Position numbers and translations under genes: made by a program. Below, piece after piece: positions 1-9,547 of a stretch of DNA of 64,000 nt (positions are counted from its first letter, which is position 1; each line of letters starts with the position of its first letter). The notes below the pieces were generated by a model. That model searched no databases. It had not been told where the DNA came from and saw only the letters and a list, made by a program, of their open reading frames with translations. The DNA comes from Ustilaginoidea virens. Its lineage: Eukaryota > Ascomycota > Sordariomycetes > Hypocreales > Clavicipitaceae. The stretch covers positions 124,001-188,000 of the forward strand of contig NC_057320.1 in assembly GCF_000687475.1 (NCBI RefSeq). The letters are read 5' to 3'.

Positions 1-565
1 CGTCCCTCGATCCTCATCCCCGCCCACTCGTCCATGACCTTGGCGCCAATCCTCTCGTAGAACTTGATACTCGGCGCGTTCCACTTGAGCACTGCCCAGT
101 CCATCTTGCCAGCCTGCATGGCAACAGCCTGTTTCGCCAACTCCACCATGAGCCTCCTCCCGTACCCCTTACCCCGCTCAGAAGGCTGGATGAAGATGTC
201 CTCGAGATATATCCCCGGCTTGGCTTGCCACGTGCTGTAGTTGTAAAAGTACAGTGCGAGCGCTATAGCCTTGTCTTCGGGGTCAAACAGGAGCAGGCAG
301 CGAGACGGCCTGTTTGGGGATATAGGCTCCGTTTCCGGGACAGTGATGCCGTCTTCAGCCGAAGCTGGTGCCGCAAAGGCTATGGTATCCCGGATAGCTT
401 CGACGGTGGCGTCGATTCTGGGTTCTTTCTCATAGGCAGCAAGTGCTTGGATTAGCTCGAGAATGACAGAAGCGTCTAAAGATGCCAGTCAGTGCGTAGT
501 CGTGCGGTGAATCGTGGAGCGGGAATACCTTCTCGACGAGCGTGCCGTACAGTGGCCGAGGCCAT
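1..565 (-). CDS. GNAT-family N-acetyltransferase (diamine/thialysine acetyltransferase-like), 3' end cut by the window
   Basis: Two exons are readable on the minus strand: exon 1 at 565-529 and exon 2 at 475-1, with a 53-bp intron (GTATTC...CTTTAG). The protein starts MASATVRHARREDA and continues into a GNAT fold. It carries the acetyl-CoA binding motif A as EDIFIQPSERGKGYGRRLM and the late motif NAPSIKFYERIGAKVMDEW, both typical of the small SSAT/thialysine acetyltransferase branch, which acetylates polyamines or lysine analogues. About 170 residues are present and family members are about the same length, so only a few C-terminal residues should lie beyond base 1. The start is the first ATG and joins in frame to the conserved exon 2. 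The family is clear. The substrate is not determined. Confidence 0.85.
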
Positions 566-2073
566 TGTGACCAACAGGGGAAATACGACTATATCACCAG
601 AGGGTTCTTGTCATTCGAGCAATACACTCAGGTTCGACACAGATGAAGGAGCCGGGGCACGATGAGTGTATCTCGAAGACTCTCGTCCACCACGCGACGG
701 GACAAGGCACACGAGTCGACTACATTGAAATGTCGCTGCTTACGGGTCCACTGCATGGCAGCTCTATCGGGCCTCGTGTACAGACAGGCTGCTAATCCTG
801 CAGATATCGGGTCCAGCACATTATCAGCTACGGGTGTATGGCTTCGTCTTCCTCTGTCTTCTCGCTTTTTTTCAACCCGATATATCACGGAAGAAGCCGG
901 GGCGCAACGTGAGTCGGAACTGATGGCCAGCAAGCGGATACAAAAAACACCGACTTGCCTGCCGAACCTGCCAGCAAGACTTGCGCAGTGACCGCAGCAG
1001 CAGCGATGCAGAGCAGCCTACAATGCACGTTTCGAAATGCTCAATGCGTCAAGTCACTTCTGTTGAGATTCCATCGAAAGAAGGGGTAGCGAAATGTTGA
1101 AAACAGAAGTGGCTGACTCCCTCATGCGTGTGTGCCCAAGCACCCATGCCTCGGTCCACAGGCTGTCGACGTGTCTGCGTCATACTGCATGATTGGATGA
1201 GTTGCGGCAAGGGCCAGGTGGCCCGTCATGCCTGCGGGACAGAAGAACCTCGTCAAAGTGAGCGAGGCATCTGCCGTCTTGGTCGACGTGGCCGCACGCA
1301 TGCAGGCAAAGGCCAGCAAGCGGGAGAAAATGCCGCGAGATGATGCTCCTCCTCCGTTGCATCACGCTGCGTTCCGTCGATCGCTGCAACAGCGGCATTT
1401 AGCAAACCAGCTCTTCCTGCGGCAGTTCCGACATAGTTGTTCTAGCAACAGGACGGATAAGCACGCGGAATCCCACGCAGGCAGAAGGCGTCGCGACACC
1501 CTGTGTCAAACTATCAACGGCACACCACGCCAAGCCGTTCTAAGCTCCACGCAGCACGGAGGCAGCTCCGAGGCGGATCGTGAAAGCAACCTTTCGTGCA
1601 AGTCGGCGGAGAGAGGCAAGTTCGACGCAACGGCTTGGCTGAGCGCGTCGCGATGCAGAAGAGCATGATGGTGTTTGATCTCGGGCGGAACAAGCCAGGC
1701 CAGTCTGTGCCTCTCCCGTCTTGGGGTCGGGAGAGCCAGTATCCATTCAGCTTGAAGTCCACGCAAACGGTGAAGACGGCTGCCAGCATAGAGCAACTGG
1801 TGCCGCTCAATTGGGCTCCCCACGGCCTCTGTATGGCTCCACGACACCGCGGCGAGCTACTCGCCTCCATTTATCGTCACAGCCCCAGTTTATACAACTC
1901 TGCCTGCTTCATCATTGCAACCCCAGTATACGAGTCTCTCCCGCCAAGACGCTCCAGCACGACTGGCTGGCACCGCGAGTCGGAGCCGGTAGTTTCAAAG
2001 ACAGTAATGGAAATCTTTGCACAAGCCTGATCTGGCAGAAGAATATGTGGCGAGAGCGTTGCAACGCTCATGT
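566..2073. other. Intergenic region, no gene recognised
   Basis: The 1.5 kb upstream of the GNAT gene contains only short overlapping open frames on both strands, with no family motif and no consistent splice pattern. It ends at the inverted-repeat element. It probably contains the GNAT promoter at its left end. I see nothing else to support. Confidence 0.5.
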
Positions 2074-2489
2074 ATCCCTTTGAAGGTGCTAAGGTGCAGC
2101 TTTTGTACTTGACCCACTTTTGCTAAATACCTCCTAGCAGGTACGGAGTACCTCCTTCTAACCAGTCAAGCCGCCAAACCTTAGTCACTTAGTAATTATA
2201 GTATTTACTATAGAGCTAATAACTAATATCAGGAGGTCTAATGCCTGTTAAATACAGCCTATTAATAAGGGTATAATGCTTATTTTCTGCGGCCAAATTA
2301 GCAGAAATCGCCTTATAGCATGCTGTATCCTACGGGGAGTGCGATATAAGGCTTTATAAGTCTAGATATTATAGGTTACTTCTACTAGTATACTATTTCT
2401 TTATCTGATACACCCTTTAATGTATGGCTTTCTATTGGCTTAAACCCTGGTCTAGTATAAAAGCTGCACCTTAGCACCTTAAAAGGGAT
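2074..2489. mobile_element. Non-autonomous inverted-repeat element (MITE-like), about 416 bp
   Basis: The two ends are inverted copies of each other over about 40 bp. Read inward, the left end is ATCCCTTTG then AAGGTGCTAAGGTGCAGC and TTTTGTACTTGACC. The right end, reverse-complemented, is ATCCCTTTT then the same AAGGTGCTAAGGTGCAGC and TTTTATACTAGACC. Each arm holds a direct duplication of AAGGTGC. The interior is AT-rich and unlike the GC-rich surroundings, with no open frame of note. A target-site duplication is not clear; GT flanks both ends, which may be chance. It lies about 160 bp upstream of the transaldolase-like start codon. Confidence 0.75.
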
Positions 2490-2645
2490 GTAAGAATGAG
2501 GAGGCCATTGCTCCGGGAACCTATAAGGATGAGCAAAGTTGTTGCCAGACGATGTAGAAACGAACAGTTGACACACGACTCCTGTTTGATCACCACTAGA
2601 GCTTGTCGACTTCCATCATCACTCATCTGGTCAGTTACAGACACC

Positions 2646-3981
2646 ATGGGTTCCCGCACGTGTGCATCGCCGTCTTCCGTGACACTCCTGGAATTCCTGC
2701 GTTCCAAATCCTCCATCGACTACGACAGCCTCGACATGGCAGGTGAGCCGAGCTGGCGTCCCGTCCCCGGCGGTGGCTGACGCGGCAGCAGTCGCCAGGC
2801 AAATCGGCCCCTTTGCCGACTGCACCTCCAACCAGGTAAAGCGGCCCCGACGCGATGCGCGCAATCACGCTAACCAGCGTCAGTGGGATGCCTACGTGCA
2901 GCTTTCCGACCCGACCAAAGCGTCCGTTGTAAAAGAGTCTCTGGAATCGGCGCAGAAGCTTCACGGCGACGTGGGCGCGGCCGACATGTCGGTGGAAGAG
3001 CTCGCCGTTGAGATTGCTGCAAGTCCCGGACCCTCCCCCGGCAGCTATGTCCCGGTGCTGACGGCATTCCAGATGATCAAGCTGGCGCTCGCCTCAGTGC
3101 CCTTCATCTCGGGCTCAATACACGTCATGTGCAACCCGTTCTACGCATGGGATGCCGACAAGATCTACCAGACCGGGCACCGTTAGACGCTTCCCCTCCC
3201 CCCCCCCCCCTCCTCTGGTGATCTCGTCCCCTAGCTAAGTCCCCCTAGGCTTTCGCAGCCTCTGCCGCCTCTTTCAACCGGATCTAGACCTGTCCCGGCT
3301 GGTCATGAAAGTCTCCGCCACGTGGGAAGGCATGCAAGCGTGCCGACGGCTGCGCAACGACGATGTCAAGACGCTCGCCACCACGCTCTTCACCATGGAG
3401 CAGGCCGTGCTGGCGGGCGAGGCGGGATGCACGTCCGTTTCGCCGTTTGCGCACGAGCTCCGCGTGCACGCTGACCCGAGGTACGTGAGCTTTTTCCTTC
3501 GCGGCCTGGCGGGCCGGGCTAACCGACGGGCAGCTACATCGGCGCGGGGGCAAACCTGGATCTTATTGTGGAGGCGCAGAGATACTACAGGCAGCACGGG
3601 ATCCCGACCAAGGTCAAGGCCTGCTCGTTCAAGACTCCCGACGAGATGACCAGCATGGCGGGCATCGACGCCATGACCCTGCCGGCCGGGGTGCTTCTGC
3701 ATCTGGATGCAACGACGGACTCGCGGGAGAGACTCGAGGCGCGCTGCGTGCTCGGCTCGGCCGGCAAGGGGCCTGGGGACGGCGCTCGCCGGAGCTACAT
3801 TCGAGATCGGGCCGGGTTCAACCGCGCGTATCTCACCAATGGCATGGGCAAGGCAAAGACCGAAGATGTACGTGGCACATGAAGAATGGGTGTAGCTTTT
3901 AATGCTAACGCGCGACAGGCGATTGCTGTATTCTGCGGATTCCAGATGCGGGCCGAGGAGCTGGTGAGATCGGTCATGTAG
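2646..3981 (+). CDS. Transaldolase-like protein of the fungal type, seven exons
   Basis: Exons are 2646-2742, 2792-2835, 2884-3018, 3073-3181, 3249-3480, 3534-3867 and 3919-3981, giving a 337-residue protein with all phases consistent. Transaldolases move a dihydroxyacetone unit between sugar phosphates. Family landmarks in order are GPFADCTSNQ near the N-terminus, the strand with the Schiff-base lysine (VMKVSATWEGMQACR, Lys about 149), TLATTLFTMEQAVLAGEAGC, YIGAGANLDLIVEAQRYY, VKACSF, and a C-terminal AIAVFCGFQM helix. The third intron (3019-3072) begins GCAAGT and is a GC-AG intron; it restores the expected EIA-MIKL junction. The segment after VKACSF is more divergent than usual. The gene sits at the edge of the putative metabolite cluster, so it may be a cluster member or a pentose-phosphate paralogue. 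Confidence 0.8.
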
Positions 3982-4129
3982 GCAGTGGCGAGGGGATCTT
4001 GTCTTGTCCTTCTCCTGCCGACGCAGTTAGTTGTCTCTTGTGTGTTTCGTGGTACAAAGGTCAAGGAACAATCGAGAATGTAATAAGAATGCCAGATGCA
4101 ACGCTGGCCCCAAGTAACCACCCAAGTGA

Positions 4130-5174
4130 CTACAGATTCGCCGCAACCCCCGGCACAACGCCCTCCAGCCGGGCCACCAGCTCGTCCCACACCCTCCGCT
4201 GCACCCGCCCGCCCTCCTCGCTCCTCACAAACGCGCTCGGCTCCGCCACCGCCCCGTCGCTTATGTACTTGCCGTGCGTGCCCGGCCCGCCCGCCGCCGC
4301 CCCCACAATCATCCGGCCGCCCACCTCGGCCGGCCGCGCCAGCAGCAGCGCCATCACGTACAGGTACCACCCGGCCTCCCGGCCCAGCTGCGAGTGGCAG
4401 AACCCCGGGTTCAGGCAGTTAATGACGACGGGGCCGGCCGAGCCCGCCCGCTGCGCCATCTCGCGCACGCACAGCAGCCCGACCAGCTTGCTCACAAAGT
4501 ACCGCGTCGCCATGTCCGCCCGCGACCGATCCGACAGCGCGTCCAGCACGTCCGGCTCGTGCCGCTCCGCCAGCTCGACAAAGTTGTGCTGATGTCCTCT
4601 GTAAGCAGCCGTGACCTCGGGGGGGGAAGGGGGGGAGGGGGGGTCTTGCCACTTCGCTCGACGTAAAGGTAATCGTCGCGTGCGTGTTGCACCGCCCCGC
4701 CGTGGCCTTCATCTTGGGAAGCAGCAGCAGGGCGAGGAGGAACGGGCTGGTCACGTTGACCGTCATGGTGGACTCGTCCCGCTCGGCGAAGCGAAATGTC
4801 TGGGTGGCGATGCCGGCATTCTCGCACAGAACGTCCAGCCGGTCGAGCTGCTTGTCTGCCCGCGCGGCAAAGGCCCGCACGCTGTCGTAGCTGGCCAGGT
4901 CGAGGTGCCACACGTGGATGGGGGAGGGGTCGCGGCCCAAGGTGTCGTCAATCGACGCCTTGGCGGCGTCGCCCTTGTCCAGGTCGCGCACGCCGAGGAT
5001 CACGCGGGCGGCGCCGAGACGGCCAAAGTGGCGGGCGGCCTCCAGGCCGAGGCCGACGTTGGCGCCGGTCACGATGACAGTCTTGTCGTCGAACCGGGCG
5101 CTCGGCTTTGGGGGGGTGACGAGGAGCTGGCGGTAGAGAAAGCCGGGGAGGAAGGGCCACGGGACAATGGGCAT
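4130..5174 (-). CDS. Short-chain dehydrogenase/reductase (retinol-dehydrogenase-like SDR)
   Basis: There are two exons, 5174-4650 and 4588-4130, coding for about 327 residues. The N-terminus (PWPFLPGFLYRQLLVTPP) is typical of fungal membrane-associated SDRs. The cofactor motif TGANVGLG is at residues 36-43, CENAG replaces the usual NNAG, TFTSSE precedes the intron, and the catalytic pair YFVSK is at about Tyr205/Lys209. An NAD(P)-dependent alcohol/ketone oxidoreductase is expected; the substrate is unknown. The intron boundary is ambiguous: a GC donor (GCAAGA, keeping the family SSEV-H junction) or a GT donor three bases earlier (GTGGCA) both keep the frame. It is divergent from the NmrA-type gene across about 600 bp, which suggests co-regulation in the cluster. 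Confidence 0.85.
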
Positions 5175-5779
5175 TGTGTCTGCTGCTGCGGGAATTGGTT
5201 TGGCAATGATGAGAGAGAGACGAGGTCGGCTTGGTCACGCTTTGCAAGGTGCTTGGAAGTTGTGAGCCTTGGGTGCCCGGGCTATAGCTTCTAGATTCGC
5301 AACATCACAATAATTTCGCCTCGTCTCGACACATTTGCAAGCGGCGCGGCTCGAGACGCTTTGCCGACAATGCCGCGCCTGCGGGGCGGAATCCAACGTC
5401 ACAACGGGCATCTCAAACGAGCCCAAACCAGCCCTTGCTTGCGCAATGAAACCCATTGCTATGCGTCCATCCTGCGGCCCCTGAATCCCATAGATCCAGC
5501 ATGACGAGCGAACAGCCCATGCCGGCATTTCTCACGCCAGTTTCTGTCATGCCCTTCATGCGCGCGCTCCTAGCTTCTCCCGTGCCGTCCGCGCCCCTAC
5601 AGTCACCCCTCCCCGTCGGTAAACCTTTGTTTTCTAGCTCAGTGCTCAACGCCACGGCCGCGCATCCCAGCTCCTTGGAACTTGATAGCTAGTCGAGCAG
5701 CCAGCGGAAGCCCGCCCCAACATTGCACCGGGCAGTCATCTTGTATCCCTGGCATACTTCCGGCACTCCTTCTTGCAGA
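5175..5779. promoter_or_regulatory. Divergent intergenic region between the SDR and the NmrA-like gene
   Basis: Start codons of two oppositely transcribed genes face away from this 605-bp spacer, so both promoters must lie here. I found no clear paired CGG half-sites in it. Confidence 0.5.
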
Positions 5780-6904
5780 ATGGCAGACAGCCGCCCAGCC
5801 ATCGCGCTCTGCTCCGTCGGCAGCCTTGGCAAATACCTCTGCGACGAACTCCTCGCCCACAGCCGCTACAGCTTCGTCGTCATTTCCCGTCAGGTGAGTT
5901 TAGCCCCCCCCTCCCCCAGGGGGACGTCATGCCGAACCCCAACCCCAATTGACGCGGCCAAGCGCAACAAAGACCCGTTTTTCGCGGACCGCAACATCGA
6001 CCTACGCACCAGCGACTACAGCGTCGGCTCCGTGCTCGCCATCCTGGACGACACCAACGCCACCGCCCTCGTATCCTTCAACCACAGCCCCGGCAGTACC
6101 TTTGTCGACGTCCATCGCGCGTTCCTGGAGGCCTGCAGGCGCTCCCGGAGCTGCAAGCGCTTCATACCCTCCGAGTTTGCCGGCAACATTGACGACTTCC
6201 CCCAGCACCCGAGCTACTACACCGCGTCCCGGGTGCCGTTCCGGGAGGTGCTCGCGCTCGAGACCGACGTCGAGTGGACCATATTCAACAACGGCTGGCT
6301 GCTGGACTACTTCCTCACCCGGGACAAGACGTACATGCCCGCCATACCGGACGAGTTCCCGGTCGACCCAAACGGCTGGAAAGCGTGCATTCGGGGCAGC
6401 GGCAACGAACCTCAGTCGTTCAGCAGCGGCCGCGACGTCGCTCGCGCGCTGGTGATGCTCCTCGATGCCCCGGAGTGGGTAAGTCGCTTCCCCGTGCCAA
6501 GCAAGCACTGGCTGGCTGCTGACGGCGGGACAGGAGCCTACCACCTACATCACGGGGCAGTGGGCGACTTTCAACGAAATGGTAGCCCGTATGGAGGAGT
6601 TTTACGGTACGTACGAGGTTCTCGTGCCCCGGCGGCCCTCGGCTAACGGTGGCTAGGGCGACCGATGCCAAGGACGCACAGGTCCGAGGAAGACGTCCGA
6701 CGTGACGCTGTGCTTCCCGCTCTGCCTGAAAACGCGGCAGTGCGCGAATTGGCAAGCGTGGAGGAAATGATGCTGAACGGATCGGGCGCGTGTCCCCGCG
6801 AGAAGACCCTTAGGCAGCGGGACAAGTTCTTCCGGGGTTACGTGTTTCTTACGCTGGAGGATCTCCTGTTACAGACGGGCTCTATAAGAGGGCAGGGGCC
6901 GTAG
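5780..6904 (+). CDS. NmrA-like / isoflavone-reductase-like NAD(P)-binding oxidoreductase
   Basis: Exons 5780-5893, 5963-6478, 6534-6606 and 6657-6904 give about 316 residues. The protein starts MADSRPAIALCSVGSLGKYL; the glycine motif of the atypical Rossmann SDR is partly degenerate (CSVGSLG instead of GGTGxxG). Downstream landmarks fit the isoflavone-reductase group: DLRTSDYSVGSVLAIL, ALVSFNHSPG, KRFIPSEFAGNIDD, VEWTIFNNGWLLDYF and GRDVARALVMLLDAPEW. An in-frame ATG 57 bases upstream would add 19 residues with no family match, so the inner ATG is preferred. Relatives act as reductases on aromatic or enone intermediates in secondary metabolism, or as NADP sensors. The location next to an SDR, a P450 and an NRPS-like gene favours a tailoring role. 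Confidence 0.82.
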
Positions 6905-7179
6905 CTTTACTTGGCTGGTGTATTCTTTGCACACGGGTTCTGCAAGGGACGGAGACTAAAACTTTCTCGGCTTGAAATATGCGTAGTCCGATTATAAGCA
7001 GGCTCTATAAGAGTCCACGACTGCAACTCCCCTACTTGGAGTCTGCTTCACCCCACTGCAGTCGGGCTCTACATGACGCAACAACCACATCAAATCTGGT
7101 AGCCACTGCATCGTGACCGTCTGGTTCTCGTAGCCCATGGCTTCGAAAAACGACACAGCCAACGTCCATCTCCGCACCC

Positions 7180-8998
7180 TCACTTTTCCTGCCCTCCAGC
7201 CGAGCCAGCCGCACCCTCCCACTCCCCACGAGACACGCGCTCAAACCGCACAACAATCTCGTCCTCCAACGAGCCCGGCTCCCGCACATCCGTCCGTTTC
7301 GAAACCACGCTCGTCCTGAAATTCGAATACACCACGGCCAACACGTAGCGCATGACTGCCGGCACGCCATTAGCTCAGTGCAGGCAAGCCAGGGTTATTT
7401 TGTTTTTCTGTTTTTTTCATTGCCCGACACCACTTACGGTAATAAGTCAGGGACACCCCGACGCACATCCGGCTGCCGCCTCCAAACGGCCACAGCGGCA
7501 GCCTCTGCCCGCCCGCCTCGGCTTCCAGCCACCTTTCCGGCAGCCACTCGTGCACGCGGTGATAGCTGTCGGGGTTGCGGTGGATAAACCACTGGAAGAC
7601 GTTGACCCTCGTCCGCGGAGGAATGCCGTCAACGCCTGCGAGAGACACGGAGCGATGGCGCGGCGTCAGCCGAGGCAGGGGGGTGCTCGTGGGACGCATG
7701 CGGAATGATTCCTTGAGAATAGCCGACAGGTAAGGCAGTTTCTCCAGCGAGCTGGCGCGCGGCAGCTCTGGGCGGCGTCCCTCCTGTTCGGCTGCGCAGT
7801 CGTGATGCGCGGAAGGCTTCAACGTCGCAAGCTCCTCCATCAGTCGCGTTTGCGCCGCCGGCTTCTCGGAGAGATAGTAGATTGTGTAGGAAAGTACGAG
7901 GCCTGCATTTTCCAAGCTTAGCATGCATCCACAGCAAGTGCGGCTTGCGCCCCAAACGCAATAGCCGCTTACCCAAGACTTCACGCCCCCCGGCTAGTTT
8001 ACAAGTCAGCATCCGGCCGTAATGGAAGGCGGTCCCAACCTACACATTTCGTCAAAGAGTTCACTCGCAATCTCGCGTCTTTTGTCCTCGAAGCTCGCTT
8101 CCGCACTGTCCGCATAAACCGCTTGCTTCACAAGCTCATACACGACCGGCACATTGCCCGGGTGCGCACGCTCCCCGTCTTGGCCGCGCGAAGCCAATCT
8201 CTCGGCTCCGTCGCACAACTCAAGCAGCCACTTTTCCAGAAATTGCGTGGCCCGCGACTGCGAAGCAGGCAGCATGTTGATGCCCAGGTGTCCCATGCAC
8301 CGCGTCAGTGTCGGAAGCTCCTGCGGCCAAAAGGCTTCCTTGCAGTAGCGCTGCTCGTAGTGATGAAGCCATTCCATAAGACTGCTCCGATCTTGCAAAA
8401 AGTTTGACCCCGAGGATAGCCCGAGCTGATAGCACGTCAAGAGGTCGAGGCTGAGGGCGTATACCAGAGGCAGGATGTCCGTGGGTTCATGCGAAGAAGC
8501 GTGCTGCTGGAGCTCGGGCAGCAGTCGTTGGAGAAGAATAGCTCGAGTGACGGCGGATAGCGATTCCGACTTGTACAGTGACGACTTGCTGTATGCAAAG
8601 GTGATTCTTCTCCTTCGCATTGAATGGTCCTGCCTGGTCAGGCTGCAGAAAGCGTTCTTCCTGGCGTAGTACGAGAAGAAATTGTAGTATCCCGGCTTTT
8701 CGAAATCCCCATTATAGATTGTTCTTGCGCCGTTCTCGTAGCAGCTGACCGAGAGATCGGCGGGGCCGAGCCGCAGGATAGGTCCTAACTGTCGGTGCTT
8801 TTCTTCGAGAACCTGCAACTCTCTATTGTTGTAACGAGTCCACAGAATCCACAGGGGGGATACACCGGAGCTCCAATGCGCATTTGGAATATGTCTTAGC
8901 GGTGATCGCAGGAGAGCAAATGCAAATATGCATATGATGAATATGAAAAACAGCGTCCAGGGACTCAGCCATCCGCTGGCATGGAGAGTCGTGGCCAT
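7180..8998 (-). CDS. Cytochrome P450 monooxygenase
   Basis: Proposed exons are 8998-8046, 7916-7438 and 7373-7180, about 541 residues, the usual microsomal P450 length. The N-terminus has a hydrophobic anchor (LFFIFIICIFAFALL). The helix-I region reads ENAGLVLSYTIYY, the helix-K ExxR is ESFR (about 387-390), PERW is the PERF motif, and the haem-binding loop is FGGGSRMCVG with Cys at about 469. The first intron (7917-8045) is placed by reading frame: donor GTGTAG and acceptor CTAAG join FDE to ILENAG. A two-intron alternative did not keep the frame. An ATG 42 bases further upstream could also start the protein. It is divergent from the NRPS-like gene, consistent with a tailoring oxidase of that pathway. 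Confidence 0.88.
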
Positions 8999-9547
8999 TA
9001 TTTTTCTTTGTCTTCCATAAAAGAACTTAGAAGGTCCCATGGGTAGCTTAATCCCCCGGCTGGCTCACTGCGTATTTATGGACATGACTGGCGCATGGAT
9101 TTAATCTATTTGGATTTCCGTAGTGCTTGCTAAATTGGGAAGAAATACGGCCTGAGCCGCTACGACGTCGACATAACCCGTCGGGGGTGCGGTTAAGCTG
9201 GTCGTGCCACGCCAGCCGAAGCGTTTATCTATGCATACTCAACAAAATCAGATTTTCATTCCGCGTCGTGTGAGTGGAGAGACAAACACCTCGAACCCAA
9301 GGGAGCGTTCAAGGCGTTGGAACTTTATGCCATGACGGAAGCAATGAAACCGGGTCCTCCTTGCCAAGACAGGGACAGAATTGCGGCATATAATCCTCTG
9401 TTTCAAGTACTGCCAGTGGCGCGATACGGCAACTCATCAACTATTAAGTGTCAAGAAACCCTGTTTGGTGAGTGCTCGCCTTGGCCACTCACGGTTCAAC
9501 AATAAACAAACTGTCAATTGTATGCTTCAATTTTCCCGGGTCACGCC
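8999..9547. promoter_or_regulatory. Bidirectional promoter region between the P450 and the NRPS-like gene
   Basis: This spacer separates two head-to-head biosynthetic genes. It contains a CGG-N6-CCG element, in full CGGC-N4-GCCG, at 9148-9159 (see separate entry). The part from 9332 to 9467 could instead be a first coding exon of the synthetase: a GTGAGT donor at 9468 could join to an acceptor at 9563 in the correct phase. Confidence 0.55.
9148..9159. promoter_or_regulatory. CGG-N6-CCG dyad, candidate Zn2Cys6 activator site
   Basis: The sequence CGGCCTGAGCCG is an inverted pair of CGG triplets with a six-base spacer, and the four outer bases on each side are perfectly complementary. Binuclear zinc-cluster regulators of fungal clusters bind such pairs. 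Its position about 150 bp from the P450 start, between two divergent cluster genes, is what makes it worth listing. A 12-bp motif of this kind can also occur by chance. Confidence 0.35.
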
